23,391 bases of DNA from positions 1 to 23,391 of the forward strand of contig DGWE01000037.1 of the NCBI GenBank assembly GCA_002396065.1, written 5' to 3'. The translations under genes and the position numbers were made by a program. Origin of the DNA: Eubacteriaceae bacterium UBA4266 (GTDB lineage: Bacteria > Bacillota > Clostridia > Eubacteriales > Eubacteriaceae). Below are positions 6,897 to 15,611 of the stretch, piece after piece (positions within the stretch are counted from its first letter, which is position 1; each line of letters begins with the position of its first letter). Under the pieces are notes generated by a model. The model saw only the letters and a program-made list of their open reading frames with translations, searched no databases and had not been told where the DNA came from.

Positions 6897-7913
6897 ATGG
6901 GTTATATTGCCGATCGGGAGCAATTTTCAGATTTCATCGATAAGCTGAAAGAAGCGTACGAAATCTGGGCACCGAAGAAGTTTAAGGGCGGGGGACGCTT
7001 TTCCGACACGGATGCGGTCCGCTACGCCGTCATCGAATCGCCGGACGAAATTGAGTTGAACGAAAAGTCCGCGTATTCGTGGAAAGAGGCGGTACTGCCG
7101 CCATCAGAAACGCTGTTTTATTTCGCGGAAAATCACGCCGGAGAAACAGAAGGGCCAGCCAAGAAAAAACTGGTATTTCTGAGAAGCTGTGACCTGGCCG
7201 CGGTGAAACGGATGGATCAAATCTACATGAAAAATGGCGATCCGGATTATTACTACGAAAGAAGACGCAGGGATATGGCCTTTGCCTTAATCGGCTGTTC
7301 TGAATCCTGCGAAAACGGCTTCTGCGTCTCGATGCAGTCCAATATGGCCGACAATTACGACTTCAGCGTCGATTTGGTAGACGGTCATTATCGTCTGGAT
7401 TGTAAAAAGGACGAATGGAACGAATGGTTGAAGACGGCCGGCGCGGTATCCGCGGACGTGGCGCCTCAGCGGGTCACTGAAAATAAGGTGAAGGTGAACA
7501 TCCCAGAAGACTTGAGCTACAAGGTCGGCATGAGTTCGATGTGGGACCAGTACGACAGCCGCTGCATCAATTGCGGCCGCTGTAATTTCGTGTGCCCGAC
7601 CTGCACCTGCTTTACGATGCAGGATGTGTATTACGACGACAACGGCAAGATCGGCGAACGGCGCCGGGTTCAGGCCTCCTGCATGGTCGACGGCTACACG
7701 GATGTGGCCGGCGGTGGGAGCTACCGTCAGAAAAACGGCCAGCGGATGCGCTTTAAAACCCTGCACAAAGTGTTGGATTTCAAAGAACGCTTTGGCTATC
7801 AGATGTGCGTAGGCTGCGGCCGATGCGATGACATCTGTCCGGAATACATTTCATTTTCAAACATCATCAACCACCTGGAAGACGGCATGAAGGAGGTGCG
7901 CGGCAATGACTAA
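6897..7913 (+). CDS. asrA: Anaerobic sulfite reductase subunit A (iron-sulfur electron-transfer subunit)
   Basis: AsrA passes electrons from AsrB to the siroheme subunit AsrC in the cytoplasmic NADH-dependent reduction of sulfite to sulfide. The 338 residues carry two [4Fe-4S] ferredoxin-type motifs: CINCGRCNFVCP (Cys223, 226, 229, 233, with further Cys236 and 238) and CVGCGRCDDICP (Cys304, 307, 310, 314). The N-terminal region has FLRSCDLAAVKRMD and a CSESCENGFC cluster (134-143), as in AsrA and related hydrogenase/sulfhydrogenase beta subunits. Length is close to that of Salmonella AsrA. AGAAGGAGG precedes the ATG. It overlaps asrB by eight bases (ATGACTAA), which suggests translational coupling. 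Confidence 0.95.
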   Translation: MGYIADREQFSDFIDKLKEAYEIWAPKKFKGGGRFSDTDAVRYAVIESPDEIELNEKSAYSWKEAVLPPSETLFYFAENHAGETEGPAKKKLVFLRSCDLAAVKRMDQIYMKNGDPDYYYERRRRDMAFALIGCSESCENGFCVSMQSNMADNYDFSVDLVDGHYRLDCKKDEWNEWLKTAGAVSADVAPQRVTENKVKVNIPEDLSYKVGMSSMWDQYDSRCINCGRCNFVCPTCTCFTMQDVYYDDNGKIGERRRVQASCMVDGYTDVAGGGSYRQKNGQRMRFKTLHKVLDFKERFGYQMCVGCGRCDDICPEYISFSNIINHLEDGMKEVRGND

Positions 7914-8709
7914 GAATCAATACATTCCATTTGCTTCAAAAATTGAAAAAGTCATCCGTCACACCCAGACGGAATACACCTTCCGGATGCATTTTGACGG
8001 GGCGAAGGAAAAGGTTAAACCCGGTCAGTTTTTTGAAATCTCCATGCCGAAATACGGCGAAGCGCCAATTTCAGTCAGCGGGATCGGCGACGACACCATC
8101 GATTTCACGATCCGCCGCGTCGGCGTCGTGACCAACGAAGTTTTTGAACGCTACGAAGGCGACAGCCTTTTGATCCGCGGGCCTTACGGCAACGGCTTTC
8201 AATTTTCCGATTACGACGGCTCCGAACTGATCGTGGTCGCCGGCGGGACTGGGGTTTCACCGGTTCGCGGCGTCATCGACCATTACGCCCATCATCCTGA
8301 AGCTGTGGACGGCATGACGGCTATTGTCGGGTTTAAATCGCCGGACGACATGCTGTTCCGCGACGATTTGAAATATTGGGACGAACATATCGATTTGAGA
8401 ATGACCGTGGACAGTGCAAAGGGCCAGCCGGGCTACCGCGAAGGATTTGTCACAGCGGTTGTGCCGGAATTGACGCCGAAAAATTTGGCGAACACGAAGG
8501 CGATTGTCGTCGGGCCGCCGCCGATGATGCGCTTTACCATCGCAGGACTGATCGAACTGGGGATTCCGGAAGAAAATATCTGGCTGTCTCAGGAACGGAA
8601 AATGTGCTGCGGTCTCGGCAAATGCGGTCACTGCAAAATCGGCAACACCTACGTCTGCATCGACGGTCCGGTTTTCCCGTATTTGAAGAGCAAGACGATG
8701 GTCGACTAG
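7906..8709 (+). CDS. asrB: Anaerobic sulfite reductase subunit B (FAD/NAD-binding)
   Basis: AsrB takes electrons from NAD(P)H through FAD and a [2Fe-2S] centre and hands them to AsrA. The 267 residues show a ferredoxin-NADP reductase fold: the flavin segment with RGPYGNGF (91-98), the nucleotide-binding VVAGGTGVSPVRG (110-122), VVGPPPMM (201-208), and a C-terminal CCGLGKCGHCKIG with later CIDGPVF. The probable cluster ligands are Cys235, 240, 243 and 251. This is the same arrangement as in PyrK and related subunits, but the flanking asrA and asrC fix the identity. It starts inside the end of asrA, with a GGAGGTGCG site upstream, and ends nine bases before asrC. Confidence 0.95.
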   Translation: MTKNQYIPFASKIEKVIRHTQTEYTFRMHFDGAKEKVKPGQFFEISMPKYGEAPISVSGIGDDTIDFTIRRVGVVTNEVFERYEGDSLLIRGPYGNGFQFSDYDGSELIVVAGGTGVSPVRGVIDHYAHHPEAVDGMTAIVGFKSPDDMLFRDDLKYWDEHIDLRMTVDSAKGQPGYREGFVTAVVPELTPKNLANTKAIVVGPPPMMRFTIAGLIELGIPEENIWLSQERKMCCGLGKCGHCKIGNTYVCIDGPVFPYLKSKTMVD

Positions 8710-8718
8710 GAGGACACG

Positions 8719-9759
8719 ATGGACATCAATACCAAACAATTAAAAAAGAACGCCTTTCGCGTAACCAAAAACAGAGGGATCACCTCGTCACGAGTTCGGG
8801 TGCCCGGCGGCTTCCTTAAGGCAGAATACCTTGGTAAAATTCAGGAAATCGCGGAAAAATACGGCAATGGCCACGTCAATTTGACGGCGCGCCAGGGTTT
8901 CGAAATTCCAGGCATTCCCTTTGAAAAAATCGATGAAGTTAACGCGGCGCTTCAGGAAATTATCGACGGGACCGACGTCAACCAGACAGGTAAGGAACGG
9001 GGAGAAGGCTACCCGGCATCCGGGACGCGCAACGTCTCGGCCTGTGTCGGCAACCGTGTCTGTCCCTACGCCTGCTACGACACGACGGCCTTTGCCCAGC
9101 GCATCGAAAAGGTCATTTTCCCGAATGACCTCCACTTCAAGGTCGTATTAACCGGCTGCCCTAACGACTGTCAAAAAGTCAGAATGGCCGACATCGGCAT
9201 CATGGGCATGACCGAGCCCCACCTCGATCCGGAACGCTGCATCAGCTGCGGCGCCTGCATCAAGGCCTGCCGCTCCAAATCCGTCGACGCGCTGGAAAAA
9301 GTGCGTTTCCGTCCGCAGCGCGACGCTTACAAATGTATTGGCTGCGGCGAATGCGTCAATGCCTGCCCGAATTTGGCTTGGACGCGGAGCCAGAAAAAGT
9401 ATTACCGCGTGACGCTCCTCGGCCGAACCGGGAAGAAGAATCCGAGAATGGGCGTCGATTTTATCAAATGGGCGGACGAAGACAGCATCATTCAGATTAT
9501 CAAAAACGTCTACGACTACACCGCACATTATATCAACCCCGATTCACCGGGCGGTAAGGAACACATCGGCTATATCGTCGACCGCACCGGCACCGAGGAA
9601 TTCCTGAAATGGGCGCTGAAAGACGTCCACCTTCCGGAAATTGCGGAAGTCTACACGCCGCTGAATTGGAACGGCATCGAATACGCGCACAATAAGTATT
9701 TCGGCAATCAGCGCTACCACGCGGACGGCACCATCGTGACGGATTTCAGCGAAAAATAA
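8719..9759 (+). CDS. asrC: Anaerobic sulfite reductase subunit C (siroheme catalytic subunit)
   Basis: AsrC is the catalytic subunit, reducing sulfite to sulfide with six electrons at a siroheme coupled to a [4Fe-4S] cluster. The coupled-cluster ligands are visible as Cys109-X5-Cys115 (SACVGNRVCPYAC) and Cys147-X3-Cys151 (TGCPNDCQK). Two ferredoxin motifs follow: CISCGACIKAC (174-184) and CIGCGECVNAC (206-216). The N-terminal half has LTARQGFEIPGIP, the substrate/siroheme region of the sulfite/nitrite reductase family. Its 346 residues match the single-subunit-size AsrC rather than the two-domain assimilatory CysI. The AGGAGG site is nine bases upstream of the ATG. The operon ends at the terminator just after the stop. 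Confidence 0.95.
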   Translation: MDINTKQLKKNAFRVTKNRGITSSRVRVPGGFLKAEYLGKIQEIAEKYGNGHVNLTARQGFEIPGIPFEKIDEVNAALQEIIDGTDVNQTGKERGEGYPASGTRNVSACVGNRVCPYACYDTTAFAQRIEKVIFPNDLHFKVVLTGCPNDCQKVRMADIGIMGMTEPHLDPERCISCGACIKACRSKSVDALEKVRFRPQRDAYKCIGCGECVNACPNLAWTRSQKKYYRVTLLGRTGKKNPRMGVDFIKWADEDSIIQIIKNVYDYTAHYINPDSPGGKEHIGYIVDRTGTEEFLKWALKDVHLPEIAEVYTPLNWNGIEYAHNKYFGNQRYHADGTIVTDFSEK

Positions 9760-9770
9760 GAGAATACTAT

Positions 9771-9797
9771 ACACCGGCTTCGGCCGGTGTTTTTTTG
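9771..9797 (+). terminator. Intrinsic terminator of asrABC
   Basis: A perfect eight-base GC-rich stem ACACCGGC / GCCGGTGT closes a TTCG tetraloop and is followed by a run of T. It begins 11 bases after the asrC stop. Confidence 0.95.
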
Positions 9798-9902
9798 TTT
9801 ACGTGCAAATGTTTACCGCGCATTTGCCGTGGCAGGGGTTTCTTTCGTGTGATAAACTAAAATTAATTTAAAATGAATGCAAAAAAGAAAGGATGCCTGA
9901 AC
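9798..9902 (+). promoter_or_regulatory. Promoter region of the pepT operon
   Basis: The dyad GCAAATG/CATTTGC (9805-9811 and 9821-9827) lies upstream of GTGTGATAAACTAAAAT (about 9850-9865), which offers an extended -10 TGATAAACT or an overlapping TAAAAT. No good -35 was found. The dyad sits about 25 bases upstream and could be an operator. Confidence 0.45.
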
Positions 9903-11159
9903 ATGGACACAACGAAATTGATTGAGCGCTTTTTGCGCTACGTGTCGTTCGACACGCAGTCGAATGAAGAGAACGATCAGGTCTGTCCGAGCACGCCAGG
10001 ACAGCTGGTTTTCGCACAGGCCTTAGCCCAAGAGTTAACACGCATCGGCATGCAGGAGGTTGAGCTGGACGCCAACGGCTACATCATGGCGACACTGCCG
10101 GCAAATGTGCCTGAGGGCGGGCCGGTGGTCGGTTTGATCGCCCATATGGACACATCCCCGGACGCGCCTGGCAAGGGCGTGCATCCGCAGATTGTCCGAA
10201 ATTACGACGGCGGCGACGTGGTGCTGAACGCTGAAAAGGGCATCGCGTTTTCGACGGCGGCTTTTCCTGAAGTGACCCAATACGCGGGGCAGGACGTGAT
10301 CTTTACTGACGGCACGACGCTCCTCGGCGCTGACGATAAAGCCGGCGTGACGGCGATTGTCAGCGCGATGGAAGAGCTGATTCAGCATCCGGAAATAAAA
10401 CACGGAAAAATCCGCGTGGCCTTTACACCGGATGAGGAAACGGGCCGGAGCCCGCTCCGCTTCGACGTCGATCGTTTTGGCGCCGATTTCGCTTTCACTG
10501 TGGACGGCGGCGAGCTGGGCGGACTGGAATACGAAAATTTCAACGCCGAAAATCCGTTGGTGACCTTTTGCGGGAGAAGCGTGCACACCGGCGACGCCAA
10601 GGGGAAAATGATCAACGCGCTGTCGGTGGCCTCGGAGTGGCAGCAGATGCTGCCGGCCGGCGAAAAGCCGGAATATACCGAAGGGCGCGAGGGCTTTTTC
10701 CACGTCTACAAAATTGAGGGCGACGTCGAAAAATGCACGATGCACATGCTGGTCCGCGATCACGACCGGGCGCGGTTTGACGCGCGCAAGGCGCTGCTCG
10801 ACCAAATGGCCGACTTTTTGAACCAGAAATACGGTGCGGGCACCGTCACGGTTACCCATCACGACGTGTATTTCAACATGTTCGAAAAAATCGCGGACGG
10901 CCACATGGACGTGGTGGATTTGGCAAAGACCGCGATGAAAGCGGCAGGCGTCACGCCGGTCGTCAGTCCGATCCGCGGCGGCACCGACGGCGCTCAGCTG
11001 TCCTTCCGCGGGCTGCCCTGTCCCAATTTGTTTACAGGTGGGGCGAACTTTCACGGCCGCTTTGAATATCTGCCGGTGCCGTCCCTCGAAAAATCGTGTC
11101 AGACGGTCATCGAAATTGCAAAACGCGCTTATCAACTTAAAAAAGAAGGGCAGAGGTGA
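9903..11159 (+). CDS. pepT: Peptidase T, tripeptide aminopeptidase
   Basis: This cytoplasmic M20-family zinc peptidase removes the N-terminal residue from tripeptides. The 418 residues carry the family's metal site: His81 and Asp83 in IAHMDTSPDAPG, Asp144 in LLGADDKAG, Glu178/Glu179 in FTPDEETGR (the first is the expected general base), Asp201 in TVDGGELGG and His384 in FTGGANFHGRFE. I chose the ATG at 9903 because MDTTKLIERFLRYVSFDTQS aligns with the N-terminus of known PepT and AAAGGA lies nine bases upstream. An in-frame ATG at 9873 has no binding site. It heads a run of peptidase and detoxification genes: pepC starts within six bases of its stop. Confidence 0.95.
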   Translation: MDTTKLIERFLRYVSFDTQSNEENDQVCPSTPGQLVFAQALAQELTRIGMQEVELDANGYIMATLPANVPEGGPVVGLIAHMDTSPDAPGKGVHPQIVRNYDGGDVVLNAEKGIAFSTAAFPEVTQYAGQDVIFTDGTTLLGADDKAGVTAIVSAMEELIQHPEIKHGKIRVAFTPDEETGRSPLRFDVDRFGADFAFTVDGGELGGLEYENFNAENPLVTFCGRSVHTGDAKGKMINALSVASEWQQMLPAGEKPEYTEGREGFFHVYKIEGDVEKCTMHMLVRDHDRARFDARKALLDQMADFLNQKYGAGTVTVTHHDVYFNMFEKIADGHMDVVDLAKTAMKAAGVTPVVSPIRGGTDGAQLSFRGLPCPNLFTGGANFHGRFEYLPVPSLEKSCQTVIEIAKRAYQLKKEGQR

Positions 11160-11164
11160 AAAAC

Positions 11165-12481
11165 ATGCAGACAAAAACCATCACACAGGATTTGTTGAAA
11201 CAATTTGGCGACGCCTATCGTCAGGATACGGCGGCGCAGACCTTGAATGCGGCGCTGAGCCGGACGGATTTGGAACAGCTGGCCTTCGTGCCGGCCGCGG
11301 CGGCGAAGCTGAAAGGCGCATTCTCAGTAGAAGTCAAAACCCGCGGCGTGACGTCTCAGGAACGGTCGGGGCGGTGCTGGCTGTTTGCAGCGCTGAACAT
11401 CCTCAGGGAACAGGTGGCTGAAAAATGCCAGCTTGAAAATTTTGAACTGTCTCAAAATTATTTATCCTTTTACGATAAATTGGAAAAGGCCAATAATTTC
11501 CTTCAGATGGTCATTGACCACGCCGACGAACCGGTCAAGGGGCAGCTGATGCAGTACGTGCTCCGCGGCATGACCGATGGCGGCTACTGGTGCGAAGCGG
11601 CGGATCTAGTTGAAAAGTACGGCGTCGTACCGAAGGCGGTGCAGCCGGAAACCTACCAGTCGAACCACACGGCGCAGTTTGTCTCGACGCTGAACCGCTT
11701 GTTGAGAAAGGACGCGGCGGAGCTGCGCGAGCTGGTCCAGGCTGGGAAGGACCCTTATCCCAGAAAACAGGAAATGCTGCTGGAGGTTTACCGCGCGGAA
11801 TGTATCGCTTTCGGTCAGCCGATCACTGTCTTTGATTTTGAATATAAGGACAAAGACGACAATTACTACATAGACCGCGGCTTAACGCCCCAGGCATTTT
11901 ATCACAAATACGTGGGGCTGCCGCTGCGGGAATTGGCGGCCGTGATCAACGAACCGACGGCCGACAAGAAAATGGACACGCCCGTCCGTTTTCACGCGAT
12001 CGAAAACATGATCGGGCGGGACATGGAGGCGTTGAACCTTTCAGCTGACGCGATGGAAGCCCTGTGCGTCAAACAGCTTCAGGGCGGCGAACCGGTTTGG
12101 TTCGCGTGCGATGCCGGTGCCTTTGGCATGCGCAAGGAGGGCATCTGGGATCCGGACAGCTCAAAAATCGAAGCCCTGCTCGGCGGCTTCTCTGTGGATT
12201 TTCCGAAGGGCAAGCGCCTGGACTACAATGCCAGCTCGGCGACCCACGCGATGCTGCTGACCGGCGTGCACTTCGACGCGGACGGGAAGCCCGACCGTTG
12301 GAAAATTGAAAATTCCTGGGGCGACGACGTGGGCGACAAGGGATACTTCGTCTGTTCAGAAAAATATTTCAGAGATTACGTCTACGAAGCCGTCATCGAC
12401 AAAAAACACTTCACCCCAGATCAGCTGAAGATGTTAGAAAAGGAACCGGTGGTCATCAACGCCTGGGACGAAGATTATTGA
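11165..12481 (+). CDS. pepC: C1-family aminopeptidase C (bleomycin hydrolase family)
   Basis: This cytoplasmic papain-fold thiol aminopeptidase is a member of the PepC/bleomycin hydrolase family, which is usually hexameric. The 438 residues show the catalytic Cys71 in SGRCWLFAALN, preceded by Gln65 as the oxyanion residue, then His361 in SATHAMLLTGV and Asn383 in IENSWGDDVGDKGYF. The family's typical N-terminal helix and length are intact. The ATG at 11165 is preferred because AGAGGTGA is well placed before it; a GTG at 11156 overlapping the pepT stop is the alternative. Together with PepT it would break down oligopeptides to amino acids, which fits an amino-acid-fermenting or peptide-scavenging anaerobe. 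Confidence 0.92.
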   Translation: MQTKTITQDLLKQFGDAYRQDTAAQTLNAALSRTDLEQLAFVPAAAAKLKGAFSVEVKTRGVTSQERSGRCWLFAALNILREQVAEKCQLENFELSQNYLSFYDKLEKANNFLQMVIDHADEPVKGQLMQYVLRGMTDGGYWCEAADLVEKYGVVPKAVQPETYQSNHTAQFVSTLNRLLRKDAAELRELVQAGKDPYPRKQEMLLEVYRAECIAFGQPITVFDFEYKDKDDNYYIDRGLTPQAFYHKYVGLPLRELAAVINEPTADKKMDTPVRFHAIENMIGRDMEALNLSADAMEALCVKQLQGGEPVWFACDAGAFGMRKEGIWDPDSSKIEALLGGFSVDFPKGKRLDYNASSATHAMLLTGVHFDADGKPDRWKIENSWGDDVGDKGYFVCSEKYFRDYVYEAVIDKKHFTPDQLKMLEKEPVVINAWDEDY

Positions 12482-12525
12482 TCACGCGGACGGCAACCTC
12501 ATCACACGAAAGAAAGAAGAAAATC

Positions 12526-13002
12526 ATGATACGAAAAATGAGAAGATTTAAGCAGGCACTGACTGCTGAAGCGTGTGAAGCTATTTTATTAAACGCAAAG
12601 CGGGGCGTACTCGCAGTGCTCGGGGATGACGACTATCCCTACACCGTTCCGATGAATTACGTTTACGACCCGAAAACGCAGACCATCTATTTTCACGGGG
12701 CTCACGAAGGCCACAAAATCGACGCGATTGCCAAGCATCCGAAGGTGTCTTTCTGTGTCATGGACCAGGGCACGCCGGACGAAGACGGCTGGTTTCAATA
12801 CGTGAACAGCGTCGTCGTATTTGGGACCATCGCGCCGGTGGAAGACCGCGAAAAATCCATCGATATCACCCGGGAAATAGCGGAAAAATACTATCCGGAT
12901 CAGGAAAGCGCAGCGCGCGAGGTCAAAAAGGACGGCGCGCGGGCCTTGTGCTTAGCGATCAAAGCGGCACACATCACCGGGAAAAGGGTTCATGAAAAGT
13001 AA
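12526..13002 (+). CDS. NimA-like pyridoxamine 5'-phosphate oxidase family flavoprotein
   Basis: The 158 residues begin MIRKMRRFKQALT and contain the split-barrel FMN-binding pattern of the NimA-like branch: RGVLAVLGDDDYPYTVPMNY (26-45), IYFHGAHEGHKID (54-66) and KVSFCVMD (73-80). Family members bind FMN or heme. Some reduce 5-nitroimidazoles to harmless amines, but most are of unknown role, so antibiotic resistance should not be assumed. The binding site (GAAAGAAGAAAATC) is weak. It lies 44 bases after pepC and overlaps the MATE start by 11 bases, so it is probably in the same operon and coupled to the exporter. Confidence 0.8.
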   Translation: MIRKMRRFKQALTAEACEAILLNAKRGVLAVLGDDDYPYTVPMNYVYDPKTQTIYFHGAHEGHKIDAIAKHPKVSFCVMDQGTPDEDGWFQYVNSVVVFGTIAPVEDREKSIDITREIAEKYYPDQESAAREVKKDGARALCLAIKAAHITGKRVHEK

Positions 13003-14380
13003 GGATCGGGCTGGCGCCGGGCGCAGCATCGACATGATCCACGGTTCGATTTGGAACAAACTGCCGATTTTTGCGCTGCCCGTCGCAGCGACGTCCATTT
13101 TAGAACAACTGTTTAACGCCGCGGATCTCGCGGTGGTCGGGCGGTTCACCGGAAAAATGGGCACGCTCTCGATGGCGGCCGTCGGCGCGAACACCCCTGT
13201 GACCGGCCTGATCTTAAATCTTTTTCTCGGGATTTCACTCGGCGCGAACGTCGTCATCGCCCACGCCGTCGGTGAAGGCCGGGACGACACGGTGCAGAGA
13301 GCCGTCGGTACCGCAGTATTGTTTTCGTTTTTCGCCGGCGTCGCCGTCACAATACTCGGTGAAATTTTCGCGCCGATGATCCTGCGCTCGATGAGCGTGC
13401 CGGAAAAGGTGCTGCCGCTGGCCGTGCTGTACCTGCGCATTTATCTGGTCGGTCTGCCGGTGATCTTTCTTTACAATTTCGAGGCGGCCATTTTCAGGGC
13501 GATCGGCAAGACGCAGATGCCGCTGATGGCCCTCGTCGTGTCAGGGGCGCTCAACGTCGTGCTGAATCTGATATTCGTCATCGGATTCAAACGTACCGTG
13601 GATGGTGTCGCGACGGCGACGGTTATCGCCAATTGTGTTTCCTCGGCCTTTTTGTTTTGGCGCTTGACGCGGGAACAGACGGTCATCCATCTGGCGCGGC
13701 AGCGGCTTCGCGTGGACTGGGCAACGCTCAAGCGGATTTTGCGGATCGGCCTGCCCGCGGGCATTCAGTCAGCTGTCTTCTGCGTGGCCAATATTGTCAT
13801 TCAGTCGGCCGTCAATTCTTTAGGTGCGGCAGTCATGGCGGGCTCCAGCGCGGCGCTGAATCTGGAATATCTGATTTACGCGTGTATTCTCGCTTACGGT
13901 CAGGCATCGACCACTTTTGTCGGGCAGAACGACGGCGCGGGAAAACCGGACCGCTGTGTGCGCGTTATGTGGCTGTGCCTGATCGAGAGTTTTATCGTGT
14001 GCGGCGTCTTTATGGCGCTCATCTGGACCTTTGCGAAACCACTGCTCGGTCTGTTCAATACAGATCCGCGCGTCATTCACTACGGCTACGTGAAGCTCGG
14101 CCTGTTGTTTTCCGGCTATTTCTTCGCGATTGTGTACGAGGTAATGTCGGGCTATCTGAGGGGCTTCGGCATTTCGCTGCTGCCGGCGGTGCTGACGATT
14201 TTCGGTGTCTGCGTGTTCAGACTGCTGTGGATTTTCCTGTACTTCCCGAGTCATCACACCTTCCGCCAGCTGATGATGGCCTATCCGATCAGCTTTGGGA
14301 TTACGATGATTTTAATGGGCGCCGCCCTGATTATCCGCCGGCCGGCGCGCAGACGGCAGACGGAATTAAAACAGGTTTAA
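12992..14380 (+). CDS. MATE family multidrug efflux transporter
   Basis: This 462-residue inner-membrane protein has about 12 hydrophobic helices in two similar halves. Typical MATE features include LPVAATSILEQLFNAADLAVVGRF (split about residues 28-51), AAVGANTPV, the second-half start ILRIGLPAGIQSAVFCVANIVIQSAVN, and GYLRGFG. MATE proteins export cationic drugs or metabolites using sodium or proton gradients; the substrate is not visible here. The start lies within the end of the upstream flavoprotein gene, with only AAAAGG before it, so translation is probably coupled. The stop codon overlaps that of the convergent XRE regulator, and no terminator was found between them. Confidence 0.9.
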   Translation: MKSKDRAGAGRSIDMIHGSIWNKLPIFALPVAATSILEQLFNAADLAVVGRFTGKMGTLSMAAVGANTPVTGLILNLFLGISLGANVVIAHAVGEGRDDTVQRAVGTAVLFSFFAGVAVTILGEIFAPMILRSMSVPEKVLPLAVLYLRIYLVGLPVIFLYNFEAAIFRAIGKTQMPLMALVVSGALNVVLNLIFVIGFKRTVDGVATATVIANCVSSAFLFWRLTREQTVIHLARQRLRVDWATLKRILRIGLPAGIQSAVFCVANIVIQSAVNSLGAAVMAGSSAALNLEYLIYACILAYGQASTTFVGQNDGAGKPDRCVRVMWLCLIESFIVCGVFMALIWTFAKPLLGLFNTDPRVIHYGYVKLGLLFSGYFFAIVYEVMSGYLRGFGISLLPAVLTIFGVCVFRLLWIFLYFPSHHTFRQLMMAYPISFGITMILMGAALIIRRPARRRQTELKQV

Positions 14381-15390
14381 GGACGGGTACGGCGCTTTAA
14401 TATGATCACTTGAATGATGGCGAGAACGGCCGCTGCGGCAAGGAGAATCAGACCGATAATGGGGCCAATATTGCCAGAGTTCGATCGATTCACATTGAAG
14501 ACGACGCGAAAGCCGTATCCCTCGAGCGCTTCGATGAGTGCATTGGTAAAAAGACAAAATGCCGCGCCGATGGTGAGTCCGGCGCTGATTTTAAAGGGAA
14601 CGGGCCAGCAGGTGTAGTGCGCGACGATAAATACGCCCCAGATCAGCGCGAGCATTGAGGCCGTTGAGGCGATCGGCACGGCAGGGTGTCCATCGCCGTA
14701 AAAAAACTGTCCGAAAATCACGAGCAGACCGATTAATGCGGAGTCGACGCCGAGACAAAATGCCGCTTTGTGGCGCATGAAAGGAAAATCCCAATCCGCG
14801 CAGACCAGAATAATTGGCAGAAATACGCTGAGCAGGCCGAGGGCCGTTCCGGGCAGGGCCATCCAGAGCCAATGGGGATCGTTCGTAGGGCTGACGATTC
14901 GGGCGATGATTTCCAGCAGCAAAAGCGAAGCAAAGCTGGCGGCAAAACACTTGACGCCTTTATCATTTTCTGCAAGCATCGGCACGTCGATCAGCGAGAA
15001 TAACAACGCGCAAGCACCAAAGGTGTAGGCGAAAGTAGTTAAGCCGTTTCCCGAAGTGATCCCCCAGATCAATGTGCCGAAGAGCATCGCGGCGTAAATG
15101 ATACAGGTGATGCATATCCAGATCGTTTTACTGCGTTTGTAGCGTCGGGCTTGTTCCTCGATTTGGCGCTGACGCCAATCGTCGCTTGCAGTGAAGAGCT
15201 CGTGCTCTGAAATGTGAAGGACTTCACACAAAGGGCTGACGAGGGTCATGTCCGGGTAAGACAGACCGCGTTCCCATTTGCTGACCGCCGATTCAGAGAC
15301 GAAGAGCTGGGCAGCCAGCTCTTTCTGGGTCATGCCCAGATTTTTTCTCTTGTTTTGAATATATTTGCCTAAACTTTTCTTTTCTTCCAT
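14377..15390 (-). CDS. Membrane-anchored XRE-family transcription regulator
   Basis: Residues 8-62 form a helix-turn-helix of the Cro/CI (XRE) type: IQNKRKNLGMTQKELAAQLF followed by VSESAVSKWERGLSYPDM. After a charged linker (RQRQIEEQARRYKRSK) come about eight hydrophobic segments up to the basic end KRRTRP. The protein is thus predicted to be a DNA-binding domain tethered to the membrane, 337 residues in all. Such proteins are common in Clostridia; their signals are mostly unknown, with envelope stress or drugs suspected. GGAGG precedes the ATG. A near-consensus promoter lies upstream. The 3' end converges on the MATE gene with a four-base overlap, so each transcript is antisense to the other's end. 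Confidence 0.85.
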   Translation of the reverse strand: MEEKKSLGKYIQNKRKNLGMTQKELAAQLFVSESAVSKWERGLSYPDMTLVSPLCEVLHISEHELFTASDDWRQRQIEEQARRYKRSKTIWICITCIIYAAMLFGTLIWGITSGNGLTTFAYTFGACALLFSLIDVPMLAENDKGVKCFAASFASLLLLEIIARIVSPTNDPHWLWMALPGTALGLLSVFLPIILVCADWDFPFMRHKAAFCLGVDSALIGLLVIFGQFFYGDGHPAVPIASTASMLALIWGVFIVAHYTCWPVPFKISAGLTIGAAFCLFTNALIEALEGYGFRVVFNVNRSNSGNIGPIIGLILLAAAAVLAIIQVIILKRRTRP

Positions 15391-15444
15391 CAGGATACCT
15401 CCAATGTTTTAGCAGGGCGCCGCTGCATTTTAAGATTTAGGCTT

Positions 15445-15473
15445 ATCATAATTTGACGGCGTTTGGCTGTCAA
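15445..15473 (-). promoter_or_regulatory. Strong sigma-A promoter of the XRE regulator
   Basis: On the minus strand, TTGACA (15473-15468), a 17-base spacer and TATGAT (15450-15445) form an almost perfect promoter, about 55 bases upstream of the start codon. A perfect dyad (15481-15503) lies just upstream of the -35. Confidence 0.88.
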
Positions 15474-15480
15474 GCGTACG

Positions 15481-15510
15481 GGACTCGACTGTCGGTCGAG
15501 TCCTTATTTT
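15481..15510 (+). terminator. Terminator-like perfect dyad in a divergent intergenic region
   Basis: GGACTCGAC (15481-15489) and GTCGAGTCC (15495-15503) form a perfect nine-base stem with loop TGTCG, followed on the plus strand by TTATTTTAT. It has the form of a plus-strand terminator, yet no plus-strand gene lies upstream. It could end a short RNA, block antisense read-through, or act as a DNA operator next to the XRE promoter. Confidence 0.55.
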
Positions 15511-15562
15511 ATGCGGGTTTCAGGGAGGAGAAAGAAAAGCGGTCGACGAATTGTTAAACACG

Positions 15563-15571
15563 TGATACAAT
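15563..15571 (+). promoter_or_regulatory. Extended -10 promoter element for the PEP-binding-domain protein
   Basis: TGATACAAT, 40 bases before the start codon, lies in the same 15-mer as the element in front of the UvrA-like gene. The -35 region is poor. Confidence 0.55.
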
Positions 15572-15611
15572 AAAAGAAAACGCAATCATTTTGAAACAAG
15601 GGGGTAAGAAC

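Noticed and set aside
10035..11174. 379-codon minus-strand open frame covering pepT
   Set aside because: The opposite strand encodes a complete PepT with its metal ligands; the antisense frame is a by-product of GC-rich codon use.
15591..15611. Upstream TTG start for the PEP-binding-domain protein
   Set aside because: The AAGGGGG binding site lies within those codons and is properly placed for the ATG at 15612.
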